From Smittium mucronatum (taxonomy: Eukaryota; Kickxellomycota; Harpellomycetes; Harpellales; Legeriomycetaceae), in the NCBI GenBank assembly GCA_001953115.1, contig LSSL01004602.1, forward strand, positions 1 to 15,245: 15,245 nt of DNA, in the 5' to 3' direction. Each line of letters begins with the position of its first letter. Within the stretch, counting starts at the first letter, position 1. Positions 1 through 9,879 of the stretch are shown here, in pieces. The position numbers and the translations under genes were made by a program. Below the pieces are notes generated by a model. It had not been told where the DNA came from and did not search any database. It worked only from the letters and a program-made list of their open reading frames with translations.

Positions 1-1343
1 AAAATTAAATAAACATGCTTATGGACTTAATCATTGTCTTAATATAACTACTCCTATTACCGAGGTTACATATGTGTTACATATGATATATATCATAGAT
101 ATCGGGTTTTAAATTATTTTTTTACAATAATAGTTTTTAGCCCAAGGTTTAATGTTTTTTTATGAAATAACCCCGATTTTTTTACAATATTCTATTAATG
201 ATCGAGCCAATATTCTCTGAGCTCAGAAATCAATTATACGAAAAATAGTTTTACCGTATATGTAATTTTTTTTTATTTTTGCTTAACTGATACTATTGAA
301 TATTATTTTTTAATTTTAAAGAGAATATTGCTGAACATGTTTAATAATCACTATTTTGCGATTTTATACTGAAATATCATTTGTGGGTCATAAATAAATG
401 TCTGCTGATATCTTTTTTAGAAAAAAAATAGATTTTATAATTTTTTTAATACTCCTCCAAGTAACATGAATGTTATATATATAAATAATTTTAGTGCTAA
501 AATACTAAAAAAACTCATGATTGATACTGTAATTAAATTTATTACTTCTGAATTTAATAAATATCCTTCTTATAAAAATTATCTAAGCAATTTTTTTTAG
601 GGCTAACATTTTAAATAAAAAAATGATTAATAGTCAATTAAAATTATTATTAAAAGTTTTTGCGTAAATAATCATCATTATCTATAGTATTTCTAGAAAA
701 AAATTTATTGATTAGGTTCGATTAATCATTTTCGACATTTAAAAAGGATAATTTTAGATTAATAATATGTAATAAATATAGTCAAATTCTAATTGATGTT
801 CTAAATTTATTTTTCACTAGCTCTGAATTCTACCCTTGACCCTTAAACTTGATTATTAAGTAAACCTGATATTTTACTGTAAATTTTAATCCCATATTAT
901 TTTGAAAAGATTTTCTTTTCGCTTTCAGTTAGCTATCTTTCTAATGATCGAATAAAACACCAATAAAAATTTTTAATATAGATAATACATCAAATAATAT
1001 TAAAGGGTCAAAATTTTCTCGATAATTCGCTTTTTTAGGTGCAATATATCAATATTCTTATTGTATAGACTTAAGTTGGGTTTTTTGAAAAAATAACAAC
1101 TAAAACACGGAGAAATATATATAAAAATTATTTAATGACAGAAAAATGTCTTCATTTGCATTAATATAAGAAATTTTTTGTCTTTCTTCAATCAGAAATA
1201 AAAATTTAAATAAAAATTTCACAGTAGCAATAGAAATAACAATCCAATAAATTGGCGATTATTTTGGCAAACATTTTCATAAAATTCTAAAAAAAATAAT
1301 AAATGAGCCTTGTTTAATATGTAACATAGGTAGGTTAGCTAAT
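1..1343. other. AT-rich stretch without a recognisable gene
   Basis: No ATG-started frame of useful length, RNA gene or clear repeat is visible. On the minus strand two overlapping stop-free runs, 1103-1258 (52 codons) and 1003-1131 (43 codons), sit in different frames and read like protein. Runs of this length are expected several times by chance in a window this AT-rich, so I do not call a gene. Confidence 0.6.
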
Positions 1344-1687
1344 AAATTTCGGCTATATTGGTTAACATTCAACTATTTTAAATATAATCAACTAAATTGT
1401 ACCGAATACGACTAAATTAAGTGATTTTAGATTAATGTGAAAATTAGTCCAATAATCGCATTAAATTATTAAGCGATTTTCGATTAATTTTAAACTAATT
1501 AGATAAACAGCACAATTGGCTCCTTTGAATTGAATAAAGGATTTATATTAGCAATTTTCTAATTAAGTAAAAATGAACAGATATTTCAAGCATCTTACTA
1601 AACTTTACAGCAATATGTTTATACACAGCTTTTTAATTTAGAAAATTTATTTTTTTATTTATAAATTTTTACATATTTAAAATTTTG
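1344..1687 (+). repeat. Left arm of the long inverted repeat
   Basis: The outer end begins AAATTTCGGCTATATT, matching the right arm's outer end AAATTTCGACTATATT read inward. Positions 1536-1687 are an exact reverse complement of 2420-2571. The mismatches in the adjoining 69 bp lie at 1473, 1475, 1484, 1519, 1521 and 1535 and are all C/T or G/A differences. Copies or near-copies of TTTCGACTA recur at 1347, 1426 and 1478. Confidence 0.9.
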
Positions 1688-2430
1688 AGGTTTATTTTAA
1701 AAAGAATACGAATAAATTAAATAGCTTAAGATTTTTAGATTTAATGAGATCATATCAAAATAATTTAACGTTATATGCTTTTATGAAACATATTTTTATA
1801 AAGCTTATATATTAAATTCCAAAATTTGAAGAGAGTTTAACTTGAGTTACTGAATTAGATTTTGAAATTAGTAAATTTAATTAAAATGGTATTGAAAATT
1901 TGCCCTTAAGAGAAATATTTCCAAAATTTTGTAATCTTATTTTTATCGCTATAAGATCTTTACTGTGTAGTCGAAGTTTTAATAATCCAAGTCGAATTCT
2001 TTTTGGTGTACTAAATTTAAATGGAGTCACTTTTTTATTTTTTCTACAAATGAAAAATATATTGTAACATTATTTTTATCTTCTATCATTAATATTAATG
2101 CTTTATCTCATTTATAAAAACTATAAATATCGCCTTAGCTTTTTTGAGAAAAATCTTAATATGTTAAATAAAATTTAAAAATCTATAATTTAAGGTATAT
2201 TTCAAGTAAATAGGACAAAAAACATAAAGTGATCACATATTATTCAATGAAATGAGCAAGATGTAAATTTTTAGTGGAACTCATGATTATATATTAGCAG
2301 CAAATCTTAGAAATATCGATATTCTCTACATGAATTGGTGAATTTAACTTCTTTTGATATAAAAATAAAAAATCAAAGACCATTAATCACTTTTGAATCA
2401 GTTTATTTTCAAAAAAATCCAAAATTTTAA
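1681..2430 (+). pseudogene. Possible dead transposase frame inside the inverted-repeat element
   Basis: One plus-strand frame runs from 1681, just inside the left arm edge, to 2175. That is 165 codons with only four stops, at 1813, 1843, 1882 and 2065, where about 15 would be expected at this composition. The longest open run is 1885-2064, 60 codons, including the peptide SFNNPSRILFGVLNLNG. The same frame opens again at 2311-2427 and stops at 2428-2430, just inside the right arm. Between these, the neighbouring frame is open at 2267-2338, which suggests frameshifts. Total length is about 250 codons, short for most transposases. No DDE triad, zinc finger or other family motif is recognisable. 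The fit of a stop-poor frame between the two arms is the main support. It may still be chance. Confidence 0.35.
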
Positions 2431-2743
2431 ATATGTAAAAATTTATAAATAAAAAAATAAATTTTCTAAATTAAAAAGCTGTGTATAAACATATTGCTGT
2501 AAAGTTTAGTAAGATGCTTGAAATATCTGTTCATTTTTACTTAATTAGAAAATTGCTAATATAAATCCTTTGTTCAATTCAAAGGGGTCAATTGTGCTGT
2601 TTATCTAATTAGTTTAAAATTAGTCGAAAATTGTTTAATAATTTAATGCTATTATTTGCACAACTTTCATATTAGTCGAAAATCGCTTAATTAAGTCTAT
2701 TCTGCTTAAAATGGTCTAATATTAAACAATATAGTCGAAATTT
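2420..2743 (-). repeat. Right arm of the long inverted repeat
   Basis: This is the reverse complement of 1344-1687, exact over 2420-2571. It lacks about two dozen bases that the left arm has near 1383-1405. Read forward it contains three exact TAGTCGAAA copies, at 2621, 2673 and 2732, spaced 52 and 59 bp apart. Confidence 0.9.
2621..2740 (-). repeat. Iterated subterminal motif TTTCGACTA, three copies
   Basis: On the minus strand TTTCGACTA occurs exactly at 2740-2732, 2681-2673 and 2629-2621, always near an AT-rich context such as ATTTTCGACTAAT. The left arm carries degraded equivalents (TTTCGGCTA, TTTAGATTA, TTTCGATTA). In several DNA transposon families, repeated subterminal motifs are the sites where transposase binds. 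That role is inferred here from position and repetition only. Confidence 0.45.
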
Positions 2744-3118
2744 AATACTTAACACACAAGTTATACCAAGCTATATTCATCCATATTTTTTTTATCTGTT
2801 TGGATTATATTTTGTTTTAAAACTTTTTAAAATTTCAAAATTTCAAAAATTTCAAAATACTGAGCTATAACTTAACCTTGTTTTAAATTAGGATTAAATT
2901 TGCATTATTTAACACTATGAACCTATAAATAAATCTTTGTTTTTTTAATTTGACAGATATTTCCAGTTAATAATTGTAGTGTTAGATCCAATATGGTTTA
3001 ACATTTTTCTTTTCAATAGTATCATAGAAAATATTTCAGTTTAGCCAAATAATATTAATTTAATTAAAGCGATATAGATAAAATTCCTTAAATAAATCAC
3101 TAAAAAATCAGATAGTCG
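2744..3118. other. AT-rich spacer
   Basis: No gene or RNA is seen. The only structure is the short AAAATTTC tandem run listed separately. Confidence 0.6.
2829..2853. repeat. Short tandem repeat AAAATTTC, three copies
   Basis: Units lie at 2829-2836, 2837-2844 and 2845-2853, the last with one extra A. This is an ordinary slippage-type repeat just outside the right arm of the inverted-repeat element. Confidence 0.8.
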
Positions 3119-3230
3119 AGCTGGCTGAAGGAAAACTCCAGCTCCGGTTTCACTACTGAAAAAAAACTCCCGCTCCGGTTTTGCTCCTGGAAACAAAACC
3201 CATTTCATATTTACTTAAAGCTCCGAATAA
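3119..3230. repeat. GC-richer islet, imperfect tandem repeat of about 31 bp
   Basis: Two units align over 27 bp with four differences: 3132-3158 and 3163-3189, a 31-bp period. Each consists of an A-run, then ACTCC, GCTCCGGTTT and a CT-rich end. A decayed third unit may follow, with AGCTCCG near 3220. The base composition stands out sharply from the surrounding DNA. The same words CTCCAGCTC and TTGCTCCT recur in the same orientation about 1.4 kb downstream. It is probably a dispersed, genome-wide repeat. It also creates a spurious 71-codon minus-strand frame. Confidence 0.7.
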
Positions 3231-3427
3231 TTTAAGGAATAGTTCAGGAGAGTACTTAAGGTTTAGAGAGAAAAAAATATCCATTTTAATTTTTACAGGA
3301 ACTTCGACAAACAAAATTCTAATTACCCAAAGTTTAAAATAATAAACTATTAACTTACCTATATACATTGACTATAAAATACTCTAGATAAAAACCGAAA
3401 TAATAAATTTGACAAAGAAAAATCAAT

Positions 3428-3432
3428 TATTG
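3428..3432. repeat. Target-site duplication, 5' copy (TATTG)
   Basis: TATTG lies immediately before the LTR's TGTAATGA and is repeated exactly just after its TCATTACA at 3666-3670. Five base pairs is the usual duplication length for Ty1/copia and Ty3/gypsy integrases. Confidence 0.85.
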
Positions 3433-3529
3433 TGTAATGAACAAATAGATTCAGTACACGCATTGAATGTTTCATCCAATGAAGAAATCTTCCCATAAGC
3501 ATAATTGACTTTTAGAAAATAGAAAATGG

Positions 3530-3537
3530 TATAAATA
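3530..3537 (+). promoter_or_regulatory. TATA box of the solo LTR (TATAAATA)
   Basis: This is a consensus TATA element inside the LTR. By the usual 25-30 nt spacing, transcription would start near 3560-3568, in or at the end of the adjacent hairpin. TATA-like strings are common in DNA this AT-rich, so the call rests on its placement in the LTR. Confidence 0.5.
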
Positions 3538-3540
3538 AGG

Positions 3541-3570
3541 AAGCTTAGACATTTTGGAATGGCTAAGCTT
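3541..3570 (+). other. Strong hairpin within the LTR
   Basis: AAGCTTAG pairs with CTAAGCTT (8 bp), then after one A/G mismatch CATT pairs with AATG (4 bp) around a TTGG loop. It lies 3 nt after the TATA box and just before a pyrimidine-rich run. A stem this GC-balanced is rare in this window. A role in the LTR transcript, such as a structured R region, is inference. Confidence 0.7.
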
Positions 3571-3665
3571 TTCAACTTGTCTCTCTCCCTATCTTTTATA
3601 TTTTTAACTAGTATATCCTTTTACCTTTTATCATTAAAATTATCCCATTAAACCTGATCATTACA

Positions 3666-3670
3666 TATTG
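3666..3670. repeat. Target-site duplication, 3' copy (TATTG)
   Basis: Exact copy of 3428-3432, directly after the LTR end TCATTACA. Confidence 0.85.
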
Positions 3671-4480
3671 TTTATTTTTGGCTTTTAATAATAACTTTCT
3701 ATTATATGAGGTTATCCGGCAAAAAAGAATTAGTTTCCATTTTTTTGATAAAAATTTTATCATGATATATTTTATTGGTCTAAAATATCGCCAAAACACT
3801 CAAAACTGAAAATATATTCATTTTTATTAGTTTATTATCAAATTAAATAATTTCTGTATTTGGTTTAATATTTCCTAACAAGTAATAAAAATAGAAAAAA
3901 AATTTGCGACAGCTTAATCAAAGTATCTTCCATATTCATTGATTCTAAAGTTGTGAGATTTGGTAGACTAGCAGAAATTTATTATTTTAATTTATTTCTT
4001 GGAATATATTTTTTTAAAATTAAAAAATACTTTTTTTCTATCAATTTTAAATCAAATTAAAAAATCCTTTAGTTATTGAATTCTTTTCAAGGTCAGATTT
4101 TTTTTACTGTGTAAAAATTTGGCTATAGTAAGTGATAAATATTACAAATTCAACACTTGTAGAGTATACTATGGCTCCAATAAGCTTTCACCATTTTTCT
4201 AATAGGAGGTTTAATTTTTATTATATTTTATATTACCCAATATTTTTACGTATTACCCTGGCACCGTATTATTAAATTGGGAAAATAGTAAATTTTTTAT
4301 ATGAAAGTAATCGCTAACAAAGAGAAACTCATAGATTACAAAAATTAACATCATTTTTAATAATTAATTTTATTCATAAAATATACTTAATCAAATTGAA
4401 TAAAACTAATTTTTATTTTTGAATGAATAATAAACCTATGATAAAAAGTGCAAAGGGGTAGAAATAAATAAATGGATATT
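3671..4480. other. AT-rich spacer without a gene
   Basis: No supported coding frame, RNA gene or repeat is visible between the solo LTR and the second GC-richer islet. A 63-codon minus-strand frame at 3608-3799 straddles the LTR end and is explained by chance. Confidence 0.6.
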
Positions 4481-4650
4481 TTTCACTACTTAGAAAAAAC
4501 TCAGTTAAGTTCCACACCAGGAGTGAATTTATTTATTTTCATTCTCTCCACTCCAGTTCCTTTTAAAAAGCCCCCGATTTTACTCTTGCTCCTCGAAAAA
4601 AACATGGCTCCAGCTCGGGTTCAGTTTCAGTTCGACTCTCTGAAAAAAAT
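4481..4650. repeat. Second GC-richer islet, related to 3119-3230
   Basis: Blocks of A-runs alternate with CT-rich segments: CACTCCAGTTCC at 4549-4560, CCCCCG near 4571, TTGCTCCT at 4586-4593 and CTCCAGCTC at 4608-4616. Two of these words also occur in the first islet, in the same orientation. The copy is more diverged and its period is less regular. A 64-codon plus-strand frame at 4472-4666 arises from this composition and is not credible as a gene. Confidence 0.6.
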
Positions 4651-7079
4651 ATCAAATTTTTACTAAAAAAGAAATTAATATCTTTTTCTCGATAAAAATC
4701 GAAAATTAAAATTATTAAAAATAATAGATTTTATCAACGACTCTAACTTTCTAACTAATTGTTCTTTTCTTTTTTATCAAAATTTAATATGATAATATCA
4801 TTGATTATTATGGTTTTTGTCACCAAATAATTTTCTTAGACCGTAAATAGTTCGAGTTTTTGTATTTTTTTAATTAAAACCGTATTTAAAAAAGAGAAAA
4901 TTGAATTTTATTAATGAATATTTAGAAAAAAAACATAAAAAATATATATTGGCAATACTGACTACTTTATTAATATAACTGTATTTGTTATATTTTATAA
5001 TAAATTTTTTATTATTTTTAAATACAAAAACCGAAAATATTGCTTCTAAAAAAATCCATTTTAGAAAAAAATATAATCTATATAATTTATTTGATAGAAT
5101 GAAATTTTCAATGTTATTTATGGCGTTTTATTATTCGGTTGGAAAAATAATTGACTGAAAGAGATCAAAAAATATTTATTCAAAATTATATTGGATAAAA
5201 GCTATGCTGAAATATCAAACTTAAATAATTATAAACTTTTATCAAGGAAAAAATACATGAAAAAAATTTATACAATTATAAACTTAGTTTAATTTTAATT
5301 GATCAGATTTTTTTGAAATTACATGTTCATATTATTTTTATAAAATTTTCTAAATTCACTCAAAAAAAACAATTTCTGAGCTCATAATTTTTTGTAGTAT
5401 TTCAATTGATAATTAAAACTCACAAAACTTCCTAATATTAAATTCTTAAATGAATTTAAAAAAAATTTAGACGTATTTCAATAAAGGTAAATGTATTTTC
5501 CAGTGATCTCGAACATCTATTTTATATGAAAAAATATGTAAAAAGTATAATTAAAACAATAATTTCAATTTTCAAGAAATTTTCACATGAGTTTTAAATT
5601 TTTATTTTTATAAAAATAAATTGGAGATAAAATGGAAAAAATATTGTTTGCGGGTTTATTTATTAAATTAAAGCACTCATAATATTTAAAATATAATATT
5701 GCCAATAATACGATTGTTTATAAAAACCAAAATGATTACACCGATTTCTATTAATCCATAAAAAATTTATTTCGACTGTTTCAATATTTTTCATGGATTT
5801 TCTCGAAATTTAAAGAATTTTCTATTAAATAATACAAAATTAAAAAACATGATTTCAATTCTTTCACTTTAAAAATGTTTCAAGTTTACTTGAATAAATC
5901 AACCTACTTTCTCAAAAAAAAATTAATGATCTATCAGAAAAATATGTACCTATAAATTTATTGCATTAAAAAATGAACATAATATTTCAAACACATAATT
6001 AACAAATAAGATAAAATTATAATATGTATGATTAAATCTTGGACTTTTTTAATAATATTTAAGGAAAAAAAGAAAAAAAATTTTTTTAAATATAGAAATA
6101 AATTTTCTTTATTTTTTAAAAGTTTTTCCTGTTCGATTTTACACTAAAAGAAGCGTTTGAGCAAAATTTTAATCAAAATTTTGAACTAAATGAGTAGATA
6201 AAGAGCAAAAATTAAGGAATAAGGGTTTTAATTTCTTTTTTTATGGGTATTTTCGCAAATTTTCCGGATGCCTTTTTTTTTTTTTTATATTTATAATTAG
6301 AAAAAAAAAATGATATAAATAATATATATATTTGGTTTATATCTGTAATTTAACAAATCAAATTCATTATTTTTATATCGAGGTTTTCGAATTTTTATTA
6401 AAATTCAAGCTGAGATTCACATTTCGGAAAACCTGAATGCCATTCTTTAAATATAAAAATTTAACAGCGTGTGTGTTGCTTAGAGAACACTACATTTTTT
6501 TACACAAAAAAAACGTTTAATTAAAAAAATAAATGTTTTTTTTATTCATAATAAATAGTTTTTCCAATATTTTACCTAAATTAAGAAAAATATAGTATTT
6601 TTCAATTAAACATGTTAACTGATAGAAAACATTGATCACATTATAAAAAAATCTCGTTGAGAGTAAACTTTTATTTTTTTACTTTACCCAAATAAAGATT
6701 TAAAAACTATTATCTGTTTTCATTAAATGATCAGGGATTTTTTTTTTTTTTGATGGAACAAATTAAATTATAAAAATTTTAGATAATTAATTTATTCTTT
6801 CAAAATTATTCTTGAAGTTTCAGGAAATTTTTTTTATTCGAATTTTTTTCGAAGCTTTTTATTTGTAAATTTTTAAAATCAATGAATGTTGATGAATAAA
6901 TTCTGTTTAATTAGAAAATTGAAAAAAATAAAGTTAGATATAAAAATTTTTGTTTGTATTTTGATTTATAAATTAATAAAACCTTTAATGTTTCAGAATT
7001 AATACCAAATTTTTAAATATATTATTAATTATTTCTTTGCCAATAAATTTATTCTCAGAATATTTTCTATCTTTTTAAA

Positions 7080-7114
7080 AAAATTTAAATAATATTATTT
7101 ATTATTTAAATTTT
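7080..7114. other. Perfect AT-only hairpin
   Basis: Arms of 15 bp (7080-7094 and 7100-7114) are exact reverse complements around a 5-nt TTATT loop. It contains no G or C. At this base composition such palindromes arise readily, and function is not implied. Confidence 0.8.
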
Positions 7115-8297
7115 AAATTTTAATTTTTTTATTTTGACTTATTTTTTTTATTTATTATTATACATAATTTTATAAACAGATAACGTCAGAAAATTTTTTT
7201 TATAAAAATTAATAAAAAAACTTATAAGGTATAGAAAAAATTGTTATAAACAGAGCAAATATATTGGATGAAAAGTAGTTCAATTTTTATTTCATTCCTT
7301 TTTTGGAAATAAAACAAATAATATAATCTATTGCAGTTTTTTTTTTGCATACTAAATGCTTTTTTTGTAATTATATTGTGTGCTAAATTCATAAAATCTT
7401 TTTTTTGGTAAATTAAATTTTCAAATCAAGAAATCTATTATATTGATTCCAAAACAGGATTTTATAATGATAATAAATTTTTTTACTGAACCAATTACTA
7501 TTAAAATTATTAATTATCTGTATACAATTAAATCCGATTGCTTTAAACTCCAATTACTTTAAATTTACCTCATAAACCGATATCCAAATTATCTACATGA
7601 TTAAATTTTATGTAAGTTGTGCTAAATAAAATTAATCATACTTATAAAAAAAGACGCCATCTCAAAAAATATTTATGTTTTCGAAAATGCTATCTCACGA
7701 TACTAGGATATGAAATTATAAAAATAGTGAATAAAATTAAGATTAATAAGATTTAATGTTTAAATTTAAAATAAATTTGATTTTAAAATCATTAATATTA
7801 ACAAAGCATATGAATTTTTTTTCTAGAATAATATGTCTCTATAATTTATTTTTTTAAAAAATAAAAAAAACATTGTGTTAATAGATAGGATCCTTTTTTT
7901 ATGAGTTTAAACCAGTTTATTAACAGATTATCCAAATTTTTAAATACACAAAAAAAACAATTATAATTTTGAGCGAACAAGAAAACTAAATTTTAAAAAA
8001 TTGCAACTGGAATAATGAATACAACTTAGAAAGATTTAACAAGAAAGTAGAATTTTGTGCCAAAAATCATTTATATTAAAATGATTAAGAAATTCGCTAT
8101 ATCATTTTATTAGAAATAAATATTTTTATAAATTATTGAGGTTTACGCCAATTCGGTACCTCAATATAATTGATAATTTTTGATGGAGACTAATATTAAA
8201 TCGAAAATTCTCATCCTAAATTTCCTTAAAACTCAATCAAAAATCTTCTAAGTTCCCATCACCAATACCCAATTAACTAACTTCATTCATCAATACT

Positions 8298-8318
8298 ATT
8301 TTAGATTTTAGATTTTAG
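8298..8318. repeat. ATTTTAG tandem repeat, three exact copies
   Basis: Units lie at 8298-8304, 8305-8311 and 8312-8318, followed by a degraded ATTTATG. A 7-mer could suggest a telomere-like motif, but three copies inside a desert are more simply replication slippage. Confidence 0.85.
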
Positions 8319-9879
8319 ATTTATGTACTAATATAATGCTGTATAGAAATTTTATTTTCCAGGATATTGATTTTTCTTTCAAAAATATTTAATAAATTAT
8401 CTGGTACTAATTATGGCTAAAACAATTTTTCACATTTTTTTGAAAATAATTACTTGACATGTATTTCAAATATGCTAATTTTTTTTTTCATCTATATAAA
8501 TACTATATTAATTGATTTCTATAATAAATATTTATAAAACCTTTTCTTTATTATATAGAGGTTGCCTTTGATCTTTGAAATTGAGATATTTTTTTCTAAG
8601 TTTCCGAATCAAAAATAAGTATTTATGTAAAATTTTAAATTTTAAATCATAAAATATGTATATCGCAATCAATTCAAAGTTAGAGCTCAAAATATGCAAT
8701 CAAAACCATTTATACTAATACCAATAATCAAAATATGCGATTTAAATTTAAATTAAATTATATGTGCCGTTAATTTTTATCTAAAATACCCTTAAATTGT
8801 ATTCAAAATAAAATTCACTGTTTTAAAAGATCAAAAATTTAATTTTAAAATCTAAGTTTAAAAATGATGATAAAAATGACTTAAATTTGTTGGATATTTA
8901 TTACTACACCAACTTCATTATTTTTCTACGCCTATGTATTTATATTTGATAAAAATTTATCATAATTTTCATTTGGAAAAAAAAAAAATTAATTTATAAA
9001 TCACTAAAATATACATATCAGAGTTTTTTTAAAAGGAGAAAATAATATTTTTTTTTAATATTTAATTTTATTACTCGTCTAAATTTCTGAACTTTTAAAA
9101 CTAATCAATGCCCATGTTAACATTTTTCTACAGATAAAAGTGCAATGTTAAATCGCGTTTATTAAAAATGAAATTAAAAATAAACTCACCAAAATTTTAT
9201 AAAATAAATTTTATAATTATTATTTTTAGCTTACCTACATTTTTTTCGTTTATTGGCATTAATATTAATATTAATTTTTTTTCTGTGATAAAATATATAT
9301 CTTTTAAGAGCTCAACACTCTTTCTTTATAAATATTGCGAATTTATTTCTATCTACTGCTTCATTTCGCAGTAATATTTATCTTCCTGATTGAATAAATA
9401 TTTTTCTATACTCTCATAGACTATGAGTTACATTTTAAGATTTATCTCTTTATAATCGACAAATTTAAAAGTAACTATCAGTGATGCGAATAATTTATCT
9501 TATAAAATTATAAATCAAGGGAAAATATTCTAATTATAAACCAAAACCCTGTGTTAATATATGCAAAAATATATTTTGGCAATGGATCTATTCCTTCAAA
9601 AAAAAATTATCAAAATTCTTGAAAAATTTACAAAAAAACCTTTGAATATTTTGATATATTATATTTGCATAATTCTTTCAAGCCATCTCTAAATTAGATA
9701 TATCCATCAATAAATTATGAATTTTAAAAATGTATGCTCATTAATTCATGAAATTTTAATACTAGATAAATTTCCATCTGCTAATCTTTTACCATTGTAT
9801 TTAATAGAAAAAATTCGGGGTGAATTATTTCTCTAACCAAAGATTTAGTTTGTTTGTTACTAAGACTAAAGACTAGTAA

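Larger units (their letters stand above)
1344..2743. mobile_element. Inverted-repeat DNA transposon remnant, about 1.4 kb
   Basis: Two long arms face each other: 1344-1687, and 2420-2743 in reverse complement. They flank a 732-bp interior. The inner 152 bp of the arms match at every base. The next 69 bp (1467-1535 against 2572-2640) differ at six positions, all transitions. The outer part is about 85% alike by eye and contains a gap of about two dozen bases in the right arm. This architecture fits a cut-and-paste DNA transposon with long terminal inverted repeats, or a fold-back element. The outer limits are soft: weak similarity continues to about 1321 and 2763, and I found no convincing target-site duplication. 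The family is not assignable from what I can see. The interior holds a decayed reading frame that could be transposase. A palindromic segmental duplication of host DNA is the main alternative. Confidence 0.75.
3433..3665 (+). mobile_element. Solo LTR of an LTR retrotransposon, 233 bp
   Basis: The segment begins TGTAATGA and ends TCATTACA, a perfect 8-bp terminal inverted repeat with the canonical TG...CA ends. It is bracketed by the direct repeat TATTG. Inside, in order, are a small CATTG/CAATG stem (3461-3465 with 3477-3481), a TATAAATA box about 97 nt from the left end, a strong hairpin at 3541-3570, and a pyrimidine-rich run CTCTCTCCCT at 3581-3590. This order suits an LTR with U3 promoter and R/U5, and it sets the strand as plus. 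No internal retrotransposon sequence or primer-binding site follows the right end. The intact duplication on both sides indicates LTR-LTR recombination that removed the body of one insertion. Superfamily cannot be decided from the LTR alone. Confidence 0.85.
4651..9700. other. AT desert, about 5 kb, no gene
   Basis: This is the most AT-rich part of the window. It holds long homopolymers, for example T14 at 6273-6286 and again at 6738-6751, A10 at 6301-6310, and many AT palindromes. An imperfect hairpin pairs AGGTTTTCGAA (6381-6391) with TTCGGAAAACCT (6423-6434) with one bulge. A 68-codon plus-strand frame at 9168-9374 has a lysine-rich start and a hydrophobic Ile/Phe run like a signal peptide, but its residues are simply those encoded by AT codons. 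Nothing else is supported. Confidence 0.65.

Noticed and set aside
714..730. Possible tRNA T-arm (GGTTCGATT between GATTA and TAATC)
   Set aside because: The loop is the wrong length and there is no matching acceptor stem, D-arm or anticodon arm upstream.
1000..1258. Minus-strand open runs of 52 and 43 codons
   Set aside because: Runs of this length are expected by chance at this AT content, and there is no boundary, motif or composition change to support a gene.
1311..2747. TTTAATA direct repeat as a target duplication for the inverted-repeat element
   Set aside because: The right copy lies inside the aligned arm and the sequences next to the two copies do not form matching element ends.
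3153..3368. 71-codon ATG-started frame on the minus strand
   Set aside because: Its last part is simply the GC-richer tandem repeat read backwards and the rest is Phe/Lys/Ile-rich text from AT codons. Length is within chance expectation.
3608..3799. 63-codon minus-strand frame
   Set aside because: It crosses the right end of the solo LTR and its target duplication, so it is a composite of element and host DNA. The composition is low complexity.
4472..4666. 64-codon plus-strand frame
   Set aside because: It coincides with the second CT-rich islet and has no recognisable domain. The repeat explains the open frame.
9168..9374. 68-codon plus-strand frame with a signal-peptide-like start
   Set aside because: A basic start followed by an Ile/Phe run is what ATT, TTT and AAA codons give. 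It has no supporting context, homology cue or composition shift.
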